From positions 434,001 to 498,000 of the forward strand of contig JAILZT010000002.1 in assembly GCA_023512345.1 (NCBI GenBank): a DNA stretch of 64,000 nucleotides, given 5' to 3'. The stretch is from Paenibacillus sp. GTDB taxonomy: Bacteria; Bacillota; Bacilli; Paenibacillales; Paenibacillaceae. The notes beneath the pieces are model-generated. The model had not been told where the DNA came from. It made no database searches and was given only the letters and a program-made list of their open reading frames with translations. Position numbers and translations under genes: made by a program. Of the stretch, positions 47,028 through 56,559 are shown one piece after another. How positions within the stretch are numbered: the stretch's first letter is position 1; each line of letters starts with the position of its first letter.

Positions 47028-47741
47028 TTAACCCTCCCCTTTTGAAAGGATCAGCTTATACCCCATCCCTCTTACATTGACAAGGTATTGTGGCTTCGAG
47101 GGATTGATCTCAATTCTCTCACGAACGCGATGGATATGAACCATAACAGTGTTGTCATCATTATATAGGTCCTCTCCCCAAACCCGTTGATACAGATCAC
47201 TCTTACTGAATATCCGGTTAGGATGCTTACAAAGGAACAAGAGCAGCTGGAATACTTGTGCCGGACAATGAGAAGTGTGTCCTTCTACGGTCAGTGTCCC
47301 TTCCACTTCGTCCAGCTGAAAGCGGCCAAAATCATAGATACGAGCAGAAATCCGCTCTTCTGATTGTGCCTGCAGATATCTGCGCAGTTGTGCCCGCATC
47401 CTCGCAACGACTTCCAGTGGGTTAAAAGGTTTAGCAATGTAGTCATCTCCACCCACTGCAAACCCTGATAAGGTATCAAAATCCGATGTTCTAGCGGTAA
47501 TAAATAGGATTGGGGCATCCGTAGTACGACGAATGAATGGACAAATTTCAAGACCGCTGGCACCCGGCATCATAACGTCCAGCAGTACAATATCATATTT
47601 TTTATTTGCACATGCACTAAGTGCCGCTTCTCCGTTAAAGGCTGTATCAATATGAGAAAAACCTTCTTTCCGAAGCACGGTAACCATCATTTCCACAATG
47701 GCGCGTTCGTCGTCAACGATCAGTATTTGGACATCCTTCAA
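47028..47741 (-). CDS. OmpR-family response regulator
   Basis: A 237-residue regulator with D54-type acceptor (IVLLDVMMPGASGLEI), FITARTSD and IAKPFNPLEV, and a winged helix ending VNVRGMGYKLI. Paired with the kinase downstream. It is divergent from the M23 lipoprotein gene, a plausible target. Confidence 0.92.
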   Translation of the reverse strand: MKDVQILIVDDERAIVEMMVTVLRKEGFSHIDTAFNGEAALSACANKKYDIVLLDVMMPGASGLEICPFIRRTTDAPILFITARTSDFDTLSGFAVGGDDYIAKPFNPLEVVARMRAQLRRYLQAQSEERISARIYDFGRFQLDEVEGTLTVEGHTSHCPAQVFQLLLFLCKHPNRIFSKSDLYQRVWGEDLYNDDNTVMVHIHRVRERIEINPSKPQYLVNVRGMGYKLILSKGEG

Positions 47742-47939
47742 TCCTCATCACCCCATCAAGAATTTTCTCTCATTGTATCATGGCTACATTACCCCACGAG
47801 TAACGGAACCTTACCGCAATCTTAACTTTTAATCCAAAAAGCAAGAATAGTTTATGAACAAGTAATCTTTAATTAAACGGGTCGTAAGCTTAGTCCAGTA
47901 TGCTAGATCTAATCTATTAAGCAAAGGAGGATCTGTTGA

Positions 47940-48944
47940 ATGCTTAACAATAAAAGGCGGAATTTAACTCATATGGGGCGTACCCTAATCTCTCTGCTCA
48001 TGATTGTCCTAGTTATGGCAAGCTGCAGTAGTAGCGATCAAAATAATCCGAAGGGAGAAACTAGTGATATGAAGAGAATTGGCGGCGAAGACATTGCTCC
48101 CATGATTCTTGCGGGTGAATATGAACGACTGTACGTCCAGTTTAGTGAAGAGTTAAAAAGGATTGTCAAACTTGAGGAATTCCGTGCAATGGCCGAAGAA
48201 TTTATCAAGGATATTGACTCTTTCCAGCTCCTATCGAACATGCAGGTAAATGGAGCCGAATCTTTGGTTTGGAACGATTCTACAGGGAGTAAGGAATTGA
48301 CAGCCACGGTAGATGCAAAAGGAGTTATCATCGGAATTCAAATCATGCCTCATAAACCCCATCCAGAGACGGATGACGCTTACTCTAAGACTCTGTTTAA
48401 TCTACCTTTTGGAGAGGAATGGCTGGTCTATTGGGGTGGAAAAAGTATATTTGTCAATTACCACTATGAGTATGAACAAGTACGCTATGCTTATGATTTT
48501 CTAAAAGAAAAAAACGGGTACACCTACGAAGGCAACCCAAAACTCAACGATAGTTATTTCGCTTTCAATGAAGAGGTTTATGCCCCGGCAGAAGGTGTGG
48601 TTGTTGAAGCCATTGATGGCATTTTAGATAATGAGCCCGTAGGTAAGATGAATGAGGAACAGCCTGCAGGAAATATGGTCCTTATCCAACATAGCAATGG
48701 AGAATATAGTACAATAGCTCATCTAAAAAAGGGTTCAGTCCAAGTAAAAGCAGGGGATACTGTGTCTACCGGCCAACTTATCGGGTTATGCGGCAATTCA
48801 GGAAACTCCTCTGAGCCTCATATTCATTTTCAAGTATCTGCAGGAACGGACGAAAAACAGTTGACTACCCTTCCTGTCACCTTTCAGGATGGTTTGGAAC
48901 CGATCCGCGGTGATATCGTATCAGGAACTATAAATAAACAATAA
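47940..48944 (+). CDS. M23-family lipoprotein with a variant zinc site
   Basis: A 334-residue lipoprotein (lipobox LVMASC, C29). Residues 45-135 form a DUF3887-like domain; 170-320 form an M23/LytM domain with D186 (RYAYDF), H261, and H294/H296 (EPHIHF). The first His of the usual HxxxD is replaced by R182, which is seen in a QRYAxDF subgroup; H175 could substitute. SD AAAGGAGG precedes the ATG. The next gene follows after 15 bp, so it forms an operon with the hydrolase. Peptidoglycan hydrolase or inactive scaffold are both possible. Confidence 0.85.
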   Translation: MLNNKRRNLTHMGRTLISLLMIVLVMASCSSSDQNNPKGETSDMKRIGGEDIAPMILAGEYERLYVQFSEELKRIVKLEEFRAMAEEFIKDIDSFQLLSNMQVNGAESLVWNDSTGSKELTATVDAKGVIIGIQIMPHKPHPETDDAYSKTLFNLPFGEEWLVYWGGKSIFVNYHYEYEQVRYAYDFLKEKNGYTYEGNPKLNDSYFAFNEEVYAPAEGVVVEAIDGILDNEPVGKMNEEQPAGNMVLIQHSNGEYSTIAHLKKGSVQVKAGDTVSTGQLIGLCGNSGNSSEPHIHFQVSAGTDEKQLTTLPVTFQDGLEPIRGDIVSGTINKQ

Positions 48945-48959
48945 TGAAGAGGTGAAAGC

Positions 48960-49724
48960 ATGAAGCCTATTCCTAAGAAAAAGATGAATACGACAAATGG
49001 TAACCTGGAATACGCACAATCTGGTGGGGGTAGGCCTGCCGTCATTCTCATTAATGGAGGAAGCGGCCCGATTGAAGGCTGGTACAAAGTGTTCCATGAA
49101 TTAGCTGAGCAGACAACCGTTTTTGCTTATAATCGATTTGGGGTAGGAGGCAGCGATAAACCGTCCACCCCTCAGCATGGGAATGCCATTGTAAACTCAC
49201 TCAGAGAATTGCTTCATGAAGTAAACCTCCAGCCTCCTTATATACTAGTTGGCCACTCTCTCGGGGGGTTATATGCTAACCTATTTGCCAGGCAATTTCC
49301 AGATGATATAGCGGGAGTCGTACTTCTGGATTCCAGCCACCCGTTAGATCTAAAAATTAATGAAACCCAAAGTGGATTCATCCGGGGCATTAATCGAATC
49401 CTTCGTAAGTTCGACTCCTTCTCTTCCCATAAACAATGGAACGAGGTTCACTTTGTAGAAGAGACCGTAGCGCAAATTGGGCAGGCTGCTCCTTTCCCGG
49501 ATGTTCCGTTATTCGTGGTATCTGGGGGCAAAAAACCACCCATGCTGCCAGAGCATGCCTATCAATTAAGAAAAGCCAATCAACTAGACTTTGTTCAGCT
49601 GAACACTCAGGGTAAACATATTATAGCTTCCCAAAGCGGACATTTTCCGCAGATGTCGGAGCCCGAAGTCGTAAAGCAGGCTATTCAGGAGTGTATAGCT
49701 AAGGTGAGAAAAAAAAACACATGA
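48960..49724 (+). CDS. Alpha/beta hydrolase
   Basis: A 254-residue soluble hydrolase: oxyanion turn INGGSGP, nucleophile S100 in VGHSLGG, LLDSSHP, and the catalytic His probably in QSGHFPQ. Substrate unknown. Its TGA lies inside the stem of the terminator. It is second in the operon with the M23 lipoprotein. Confidence 0.88.
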   Translation: MKPIPKKKMNTTNGNLEYAQSGGGRPAVILINGGSGPIEGWYKVFHELAEQTTVFAYNRFGVGGSDKPSTPQHGNAIVNSLRELLHEVNLQPPYILVGHSLGGLYANLFARQFPDDIAGVVLLDSSHPLDLKINETQSGFIRGINRILRKFDSFSSHKQWNEVHFVEETVAQIGQAAPFPDVPLFVVSGGKKPPMLPEHAYQLRKANQLDFVQLNTQGKHIIASQSGHFPQMSEPEVVKQAIQECIAKVRKKNT

Positions 49725-49748
49725 GCAGCCGTGCTCATGTGTCTTTTC
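49717..49748 (+). terminator. Terminator of the M23-hydrolase operon
   Basis: ACACATGAGCA pairs perfectly with TGCTCATGTGT, followed by CTTTTC; an A run precedes it, so it may serve both strands. Confidence 0.88.
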
Positions 49749-49790
49749 TCTATATCAACCTACCAGCAAACTTTTTAAAAAAAGTGTTGT

Positions 49791-50978
49791 CTATGAAACC
49801 GGATTAACAGCAGCAGCGGTAGCAACATCCTGAGTCTTACCCTTTTTAACCCCTGATGCTACCAACACAACTAAGAATACTCCTGAAATCCCCCACAATA
49901 CTTCTGCGTTCATACTACCCGCCTTAAATCCACCGAAATACATGACCTCCCTCAGTCCTGCCGCCACAAACTTCAGTGGAGTCCATGAGTACAACCAATC
50001 CTGCGTGGCTTGAGACAGAAACTCAGGGGCGATGTTAAGCACTGGCATGGAGAAGAACATGAGCAGCACGAGAATCCCCATAGCAGGAAGGCCAATCCAG
50101 TTCAGCAACGAAGATTGTATGAGGAAGAATGCCGAGCCAGCCAGCCAAAGGAACAACCAGGCATCTACAGCATTTGCTAGCTCCATTCCATACCATGACG
50201 AGGCCATCCATACCAAGAAACCCGACACCCCTATAATTACCAACAGCCCAATAAATGTTTGTGTTAGGATCAAACTCCATCTCTGAGCCCCCTTAGCGAC
50301 TGCCTGCCGCGATAGTAAAGACAAGATTAACCCAATCGCCAAGCTTCCAATCCACAAAGTCTGAGTGAGCAAGCCTGGCGCATTACCACTCGCATTATTA
50401 ATACCAACGGCGTGAATCGTCTCCTCTTGTACAGTTATTGGAGATAATAAAGCTTTAGCTGCCCCAACTGGTATCTGCTCAGATTGCTGACTGATCTGTT
50501 TAAGAAGCTGCGTAGATAGTTCCAGACTGGCACCGTTCATTGCAGCTCCAAGGATCTGTTTTACAACCGACGAGGCTTGCGTATTCATTCCTTCATTCGT
50601 AATCATCTTCACCACAGCTGGCATTGGATTTGGGCTAGCCAATGATAACATTCCACTGCTAAGGTCTACCGGTAATACCAGTGCCCCATAGTACTCCTGC
50701 TTATCCATCCCGGCTCTAGCTTCAGCTTCTGAACCTACAATCTTCCACACTATAGGAAGCTGCTTATTAGACATTAATTTCTCTCGGACCGCGTCACCCA
50801 CAGCAAGAAACTCACCCGTCGGCAGTCCCACCTGCTTATCTAGAACTACAATAGCAACTGGCAAATTCTTAGGTTTCGCCCCCACTACAGAGCCCATCAT
50901 CGCAGCACCAAAAACAATTAATACGACAAATAAAGCAATCAATCCAAGCCACAACTTTTTTTGTTTCAAAAGAGTCAT
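49791..50978 (-). CDS. YhgE/ABC-2-like membrane protein
   Basis: A 395-residue protein from the ATG at 50978 (400 from 50993). One membrane helix near the N-terminus, a soluble external region of about 200 residues (LPVAIVVLDKQVGLPTG), then about six C-terminal helices. This is the Pip/YhgE or ABC-2 permease layout, linked to export or phage receptors in other bacteria. No ATPase is adjacent. It is divergent from a TetR gene. Confidence 0.8.
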   Translation of the reverse strand: MTLLKQKKLWLGLIALFVVLIVFGAAMMGSVVGAKPKNLPVAIVVLDKQVGLPTGEFLAVGDAVREKLMSNKQLPIVWKIVGSEAEARAGMDKQEYYGALVLPVDLSSGMLSLASPNPMPAVVKMITNEGMNTQASSVVKQILGAAMNGASLELSTQLLKQISQQSEQIPVGAAKALLSPITVQEETIHAVGINNASGNAPGLLTQTLWIGSLAIGLILSLLSRQAVAKGAQRWSLILTQTFIGLLVIIGVSGFLVWMASSWYGMELANAVDAWLFLWLAGSAFFLIQSSLLNWIGLPAMGILVLLMFFSMPVLNIAPEFLSQATQDWLYSWTPLKFVAAGLREVMYFGGFKAGSMNAEVLWGISGVFLVVLVASGVKKGKTQDVATAAAVNPVS

Positions 50979-51005
50979 ACGTCTCCACTCCATCTCTGAT
51001 TTTAA

Positions 51006-51039
51006 TTAACATTGTGTTGATTATTGATCATATTGTTAA
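51006..51039. promoter_or_regulatory. Candidate TetR operator
   Basis: A 34-bp imperfect palindrome with outer arms TTAACA and TGTTAA and 11 of 16 matching positions per arm, between the divergent membrane-protein and TetR genes. Confidence 0.5.
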
Positions 51040-51157
51040 TTATAATAAGGGATAGATGGAATACAATAATCAGCTTTAGCTGGTTCTGTTTATTACTCAA
51101 CACTGCAGCCCCAAACTGTTCACTGCTCCGAATATTTTTATCAAAAGAGGTGCCTAT

Positions 51158-51775
51158 ATGTCTGAAAAAGTGGATCGAAGGCAAGCCCGAACAAAACAAT
51201 TCATGCGTGAGGCTCTCCTGTCGATTTTAAAAGAGAAAAGTATCGAGGGGATTACCGTTACTGACATCGCGAACCGTGCAGATATTAATAGAGGAACCTT
51301 CTACCTGCATTATCGGGACGTAGCTGACATGCTGGACCAAATGAAGGATGAGGCTTTTGAGCAGATTCAGAATACAATCCAGCAGCTTAACCCTAAAGAG
51401 TTAATGGTTTATGCCGACCGAAATGAGCCCTACCCAAAGATAACCCTAATATTCGAGGAGGTTGAGCGGCAGGCAGAATTCTTCAAGGTTATGTTCGGAC
51501 CTCATGGGGATGTTTCTTACATCAACCGTTTTAAAGATCTGATGGAAACTCGTATTTTTAAGAACCTTTCTTATGCACAGCCCCAAGAGGAGAACCGATT
51601 AGTTCCTTTGGAATTCCTGATATCATATATGGCTTCAGCTAACCTGGGAGTAGTACTCCATTGGCTGCAATCAGGAATGAAACAAACACCTCTCGAGCTT
51701 TCAGCTATAATGACAAACCTAATGAATTATGGTCCGATTACATCATCTGGACTGAGAGGTCAAGCTAGTAATTGA
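51158..51775 (+). CDS. TetR-family regulator
   Basis: A 205-residue regulator with N-terminal HTH (ITVTDIANRADINRGTFYLHY) and a C-terminal helical domain of the YvdT/DhaS-like type (LEFLISYMASANLGVVLHWL). SD AGAGGTG precedes the ATG. It probably represses the divergent YhgE-like gene. Confidence 0.9.
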   Translation: MSEKVDRRQARTKQFMREALLSILKEKSIEGITVTDIANRADINRGTFYLHYRDVADMLDQMKDEAFEQIQNTIQQLNPKELMVYADRNEPYPKITLIFEEVERQAEFFKVMFGPHGDVSYINRFKDLMETRIFKNLSYAQPQEENRLVPLEFLISYMASANLGVVLHWLQSGMKQTPLELSAIMTNLMNYGPITSSGLRGQASN

Positions 51776-51835
51776 ACCACAAGCATGTTCCGTATATGAT
51801 AAATTGATAAGTTTTTAAAGGGAGGCTTCGTTTAC

Positions 51836-52348
51836 GTGGCAGTATTAATCAATGAGCAAATTAGAGCATCCGAGGTGGTGCTGACAGGACTGAGAGGCGA
51901 GAAGATTGGCACGCTCTCCAGAGAGGAAGCGCTGGCTATGGCCCGTTCACAAGGAGTGGACTTAGTCTGCACCTCGCTGATGAGCAGTCCGCCGCCTTGC
52001 AGCCTTGTTGCTAAGGGGAAAGGAAAAGCGGCAGCACAAAAGGAAGCAAAGGCGAGCAAGGCGGTTGCAGGACGTGCGGTGGGAGGTAGCATAGAGAAGG
52101 TCAAGGAACTTCGCTTCACCGCACATATCGAAGAGCACGACTACGACACGAAGCTGCGTCAGGCGGACAAGCATCTCCGCTCCGGCAAACCAGTACAATT
52201 GGTAGTGAAATCATCAGGTGCAAAGGAAGCACTCGCTGCGAAGGCGGTGCTGGAGCGACTGCTGACCGATCTCAAGGAATCTGGAGTGAAGGACACCGGC
52301 ATTCAGACGGGCGGCAAAGGCTCGCAGGTGAAAGTAAATCCGCGTTGA
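51836..52348 (+). CDS. Divergent IF-3 paralogue
   Basis: A 170-residue protein with the N-domain of initiation factor IF-3 (LINEQIRASEVVLTGLRGEK, EEALAMARSQGVDLVCTS) and a C-domain recognisable by the IEEHDYDTKLRQADKHL motif. The linker is rich in Ala/Lys/Gly and the RFRGREM block normally contacting 16S rRNA is replaced by VVKSSGAKEA. The start is GTG with GGGAGG ten bases before. There is no rpmI-rplT downstream, so this is not the canonical infC operon. A specialised or stress role is inference. Confidence 0.85.
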   Translation: MAVLINEQIRASEVVLTGLRGEKIGTLSREEALAMARSQGVDLVCTSLMSSPPPCSLVAKGKGKAAAQKEAKASKAVAGRAVGGSIEKVKELRFTAHIEEHDYDTKLRQADKHLRSGKPVQLVVKSSGAKEALAAKAVLERLLTDLKESGVKDTGIQTGGKGSQVKVNPR

Positions 52349-52380
52349 GTAAATCATTCTACAGGACCGTGTCTTGAATT

Positions 52381-52417
52381 AGCCCCTACTGCCACATAGG
52401 CAGAGGGGCTTTGATTT
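52381..52417 (+). terminator. Terminator of the IF-3 paralogue gene
   Basis: AGCCCCT pairs with AGGGGCT around a loop containing a smaller CTGCC/GGCAG stem, then TTGATTTG. Confidence 0.8.
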
Positions 52418-52432
52418 GCTCAAAGGCATCCA

Positions 52433-53119
52433 CTATTCTGGCTTTTTCCACACCAATGAGTATCTCCAGAACAAATGTATTTTGAAGTGATTACCGGGTA
52501 AGTATGTATCATAGATCTCTTTTAACTCTTTTTTGCTTAAATATCGGTCCGTTTTCATGTGCTCCTGCATAGCTATTATTTCTTCTTCATTTTTTATGCG
52601 TTGCGGCTTTGTTTTTAAATAGTACTTATTTAATGGAATGGCAAGTAGATCCGGCAGGTAATCCAAGCGCTTATTCTGGTTATATAAATCTAAAAATATC
52701 AGAACTCCGCCTGGTTTTAATGCTCGCTTTAACTTAGGTAAAATCTCATGAAGGTTGATGTGGTGCAATACAGCTAAGGATGAGAAACAATCGACAGATT
52801 CATCGTTGAACGGGTATTCCATTATATCTTGAGCGCGATAGCTGACGTTTGGTAATGACTTTGAAAAATCTTTCGCCTTTTCTATACTGATCGGAGATAG
52901 GTCAAATCCATAGACCTCTTTGGATTGCATGGCTAATTCCCTCGAAAACTCTCCGGTCCCGCAACCTATATCAATGGCCATTTCACATTTCTTAGGTACA
53001 AATTGAAGCAGATAGTCATGATAGTGATTATTATGATCCCACTCATGTTCTTGCTTCGCAAATCTACTAATTTTATCGAAATCCTCTTTGACACTTTTCA
53101 TATTCTGCAATGCTGCCAC
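52433..53119 (-). CDS. Class I SAM-dependent methyltransferase
   Basis: A 228-residue Methyltransf_11-type enzyme: AIDIGCGTGEFS (SAM loop), YGFDLSP, and LAVLHHI. Substrate unknown. The start is GTG with AAGGGAAGG five bases before; an internal ATG at 53101 lacks a suitable SD. It is monocistronic. Confidence 0.88.
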   Translation of the reverse strand: MAALQNMKSVKEDFDKISRFAKQEHEWDHNNHYHDYLLQFVPKKCEMAIDIGCGTGEFSRELAMQSKEVYGFDLSPISIEKAKDFSKSLPNVSYRAQDIMEYPFNDESVDCFSSLAVLHHINLHEILPKLKRALKPGGVLIFLDLYNQNKRLDYLPDLLAIPLNKYYLKTKPQRIKNEEEIIAMQEHMKTDRYLSKKELKEIYDTYLPGNHFKIHLFWRYSLVWKKPE

Positions 53120-53265
53120 ACCTTCCCTTCAGGGTAATTAGTCGTATATCATATTCGTGTACCTGGTAAGGAATCCCTTTTAATTGTAATAGCTGAACCT
53201 ATCCAGTAAAATGAACAAAATGAATCTAGTTATCCTAAATTCTTATTCCTAAAGGAGCGTCTGTC

Positions 53266-54612
53266 ATGATCGACCCGTCCATAACCGAAGGAGTCATTCG
53301 TACACGTACGAAACTCCGTAAAGATTTGCTGATCTCTATTTTCGAAGAATTCGACGGTAAGATTCTGGGATTGAATCCTGAAAAGAGAGCGGAAAAGTAT
53401 CAGAAAATGTCCCTGAACCCTTTTTCCTTTTACAGAGGCAACGCTTACCTATTCTATTTTGACGCCACTAGACAATACTTTCCTTACCATACCTCGGTGG
53501 ACCGTCCTACCTGGATTCAGGGGGACCTGCATTTTGAGAATTTCGGCGCATTTCGCAGTGAGGATGGGGGGATTGTCTATGATGTAAATGATTTCGATGA
53601 AGGTTATGTCGGTTCCTATCTATACGATCTGCTGCGAATGGCAGGTAGTATTGCCCTCGTAGGCAGGCAGTTCGGATACGGTGAGACCGAGCAGCTTGCT
53701 AATATCGAAAGTTTCATCCGTTCTTATGCCAGACAAATTCGCCGTTTCTGCCAAGGCAAGGATAGCCCGGACGATTTCGTTATGGATGAAGGCTCGGCGA
53801 AAGGACCCGTTAAGAAACTTCTTCGCAAGCTGGAGAAACGCAAACAGGAGCATTATCTGGAGAAAGTAACCGCCCAAATGCAGAATGGCAGAGTATTTCT
53901 GGAGAATTCCGAACTGGTTATTCCCACTGAAGCCGAACAAGCACAGCTGGAGAATGCCTGGTCCTTCTATACAGAGACCGTTATCTCCCGCAATCTGAAT
54001 GAGGATCACTTCCGGATGAAGGATATTGCCGTCAAACACGGCACAGGTACTGCCTCCATCGGATTAGACCGTTTTTACATATTGATTGAGGGCGGAACAG
54101 AAAAAGAAGATGTCGACGACACCATACTGGAAGTGAAAGAGGTACGCGTACCCGTACCGGCTTATTTCATGCCTTATTCCCAATCCTTCTGGGACTATTT
54201 CGGGCATCAAGGCAAACGTGTGTCGGCCACACAACAGGCGATGCACCATAAAGCAGATCCCTATCTGGGGTTTCTCACTATGGAAGAAAGACACTTCTAT
54301 GTACGGGAACGTTCTCCTTATAAGAAGAGACTGAAGCCTAAGGACATTGAAACTACGGGTGACATGATCCAAGTGCTGGAGGTTATGGGTTGTTTAACTG
54401 CCAAAATGCATGCCCGGGCCGATGCTGATGTGAACATTGGACTTCTGCCTTACCATAGTGAGAAGGAGATTTTCAAGGCCATGGGTCCCGACCTGGATGC
54501 CTTTGCCCGACACATCTCCCATTGGGCTTATGCTTATGCTAACCAGATTGAGACAGACTACGGAATATTCACGGAATGGGTAAAAGAAAGTTTTGGGGTA
54601 CAACCTATATAG
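53266..54612 (+). CDS. DUF2252 family protein
   Basis: A 448-residue protein with the DUF2252 signature FYRGNAYLFYFD, WIQGDLHFENFGAF and VNDFDEGYVGSYLYDL. HxxN and NDFD echo the catalytic and metal motifs of the protein-kinase-like aminoglycoside phosphotransferase fold, so a small-molecule kinase is plausible; substrate unknown. SD AAAGGAG precedes the ATG. Confidence 0.88.
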   Translation: MIDPSITEGVIRTRTKLRKDLLISIFEEFDGKILGLNPEKRAEKYQKMSLNPFSFYRGNAYLFYFDATRQYFPYHTSVDRPTWIQGDLHFENFGAFRSEDGGIVYDVNDFDEGYVGSYLYDLLRMAGSIALVGRQFGYGETEQLANIESFIRSYARQIRRFCQGKDSPDDFVMDEGSAKGPVKKLLRKLEKRKQEHYLEKVTAQMQNGRVFLENSELVIPTEAEQAQLENAWSFYTETVISRNLNEDHFRMKDIAVKHGTGTASIGLDRFYILIEGGTEKEDVDDTILEVKEVRVPVPAYFMPYSQSFWDYFGHQGKRVSATQQAMHHKADPYLGFLTMEERHFYVRERSPYKKRLKPKDIETTGDMIQVLEVMGCLTAKMHARADADVNIGLLPYHSEKEIFKAMGPDLDAFARHISHWAYAYANQIETDYGIFTEWVKESFGVQPI

Positions 54613-54619
54613 TCATAGC

Positions 54620-54647
54620 AAAGGCATCCGTTTCCGGATGCCTTTTT
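54620..54647. terminator. Terminator between DUF2252 and kinase genes
   Basis: AAAGGCATCCG pairs with CGGATGCCTTT (11 bp), followed by TT; it serves the plus-strand gene and may also serve the convergent kinase. Confidence 0.85.
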
Positions 54648-55904
54648 CTAAGTGGGGATTGTTATAAGGAACGTCGTACCTTTACCTTTTACACTATCGA
54701 CTTCAATATTTCCCTTCACTTTATTGATTGAACTGTAGGCCATAAGCATGCCCAGACCTGTTCCTTCTTCTTTTGTAGAATAATAAGGCTTGCCTAGACG
54801 CGATATTTCTTCCTTTGTCATTCCAATGCCGGTATCCCGGATACTAATAATAATATTTTGTTTGCTCTCCGATATATCTATAAATAAAGTACCGCCGCCC
54901 TTATCTTTCATCGCTTCAATACCGTTTTTATATAAATTAATTAGACATTGCTGGATTTGGTTTCTATCATAATGTTTATTTAACGAGTTATTAAAGCTAA
55001 ACTTAACCTCAACTTTATGAATACTAGCATAAGCCGTAATAATATTTTTTGTATATTCAGACTCTGCTTTCATGTTGGAATAAACCATGTTTTCGGATTG
55101 TGGCTTGGCAAATAAAAGATAGTCGCTAACTATCCTTTCCGCTCGGTTCAGCTCTTGTAAAGATAACTCCACAAAGCTTTTTTCCTCGGGTGTAATAGTT
55201 TTGGATTTGTATAAAAGTTGGAGAAAACCACTAGTTACCGTTAAGGGATTTCTTATTTCGTGTGATACACTCGCTGCTAACTCACTGACGACATTCAATC
55301 TCTCCGATTGCAAAATCCGCTCACGATTTTTAATATTGGTAAGAATCTGCTCAATTAAAATCATAATGATACTCATCACCCCAACACAAGTCGTTAATAC
55401 ATTGAGGGCAAGAATCCAGAAATTCCGATCTAACGTACCCACTATAAAACCTAATATAACTAGGTAAGCACTCATGGTAACAAAGGAAACCACGGTGGCA
55501 CTTATAATCCGACGTTTCGAATTGAGTTTTAGAAACCTTTTACTTAATATAGGGACGATAATCAATACCGCTGTAGAAAAAAGAAAGGATTGAACCGTTC
55601 CACCTCCACCTAAATAGAAGCGGTATATATTCAATACTACATATAAGGGCAAAACATTTGCGTACCCTCCAAAAAGAGCGACGATAATAAAGGGAATGTA
55701 TCTTAAATCAAATATAAATCCGATTTCTAATTTAATAGGTTTGGCAATACAAAGGATCATCGTCACTGCCGATAGCAGAACAAGAATCTTACTATTATAG
55801 GAATGGGCTCTATTTTCAAAGAAAATCAGAAAAATTAAAACGGGAAACAGTAAAAATAAAAAATTCAAAAGCAGCGTTTCAAACAAGGGATAACTTCCTA
55901 TCAT
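54648..55904 (-). CDS. Orphan sporulation-type sensor kinase with 5TMR-LytS membrane domain
   Basis: A 418-residue kinase. The N-terminal half has six hydrophobic segments with DLRYIPFIIVALFGGY and RFYLGGGG, the 5TM-LytS pattern. The kinase core has SHEIRNPLTVTSGFLQLL, NLYKNGIEAM and GTGLGMLMAYS, typical of KinB/KinD-like phosphorelay kinases. No response regulator is adjacent. Input into the Spo0 phosphorelay is inferred. Confidence 0.88.
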   Translation of the reverse strand: MIGSYPLFETLLLNFLFLLFPVLIFLIFFENRAHSYNSKILVLLSAVTMILCIAKPIKLEIGFIFDLRYIPFIIVALFGGYANVLPLYVVLNIYRFYLGGGGTVQSFLFSTAVLIIVPILSKRFLKLNSKRRIISATVVSFVTMSAYLVILGFIVGTLDRNFWILALNVLTTCVGVMSIIMILIEQILTNIKNRERILQSERLNVVSELAASVSHEIRNPLTVTSGFLQLLYKSKTITPEEKSFVELSLQELNRAERIVSDYLLFAKPQSENMVYSNMKAESEYTKNIITAYASIHKVEVKFSFNNSLNKHYDRNQIQQCLINLYKNGIEAMKDKGGGTLFIDISESKQNIIISIRDTGIGMTKEEISRLGKPYYSTKEEGTGLGMLMAYSSINKVKGNIEVDSVKGKGTTFLITIPT

Positions 55905-56079
55905 TCTCCGTTACTAAAAAATGTAAATATTAAGTTTTTATCTTTATAATAGAACATTACGCTAATTCAATATTATAAGTAAAGGTAAACTTAACCATTT
56001 AGAAAGGTTTAACGTATCCTCGCTTAGTCTAAGAAGAAACGGCTGGGGCTTCCTTCTAATGACAGTATCCTTTATACCC

Positions 56080-56271
56080 AAATAGAGGGACTTTGTCCCT
56101 CTATTTCTGCGCATAGGGCCTCACTTTGGCAATTAGAGGGAATTTCTCCCACTAATTTTGATGATATACCCTATTTGGGGCTGTATAGCTAAGATTATAG
56201 GGATATTTTCCCTTTAATCTTATAATCAAGGCATTTCGGTCGGTAATAGCGGGTACTTTTCCCTCTAATTC
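56080..56271. repeat. Palindromic intergenic repeat array, family B
   Basis: Four tandem hairpin units at 56080, 56131, 56193 and 56243, spaced 50-62 bp. The core reads AATTAGAGGGA-TTTT-TCCCTCTAATT with variations; the first unit (AAATAGAGGGACTTTGTCCC...) is a perfect 11-bp stem. The 655-bp gap 55905-56559 holds no supported gene. Confidence 0.75.
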
Positions 56272-56435
56272 ACATAAGCCTTGGTCCGCCATCGTCCGCA
56301 ACCCCAAATCGGCTACCTATAAGACGTAGTTGCCCCAAACCCGGTGAACATCAGGCGAAGTTAGATCGAAATCGTCCCCGGTACAGTGGCGCAAACGGAA
56401 GTAAGCACTAATTTCGAGTAAGAGCCTACTAAGTC

Positions 56436-56486
56436 AAAAAAAAGAGGATATCCTGTTAGCCATTTCACGGCTCTTGGGATATCCTC
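56436..56486 (-). terminator. Terminator of the TPR-SUKH gene
   Basis: GAGGATATCC pairs perfectly with GGATATCCTC, followed on the minus strand by eight T. Confidence 0.88.
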
Positions 56487-56559
56487 ATTGTAGTCATTCT
56501 TCTGATCCAGAAGGTTACAACTTATTAAACCTTTTCATTTAAAAAACAATCTTTAGAGG

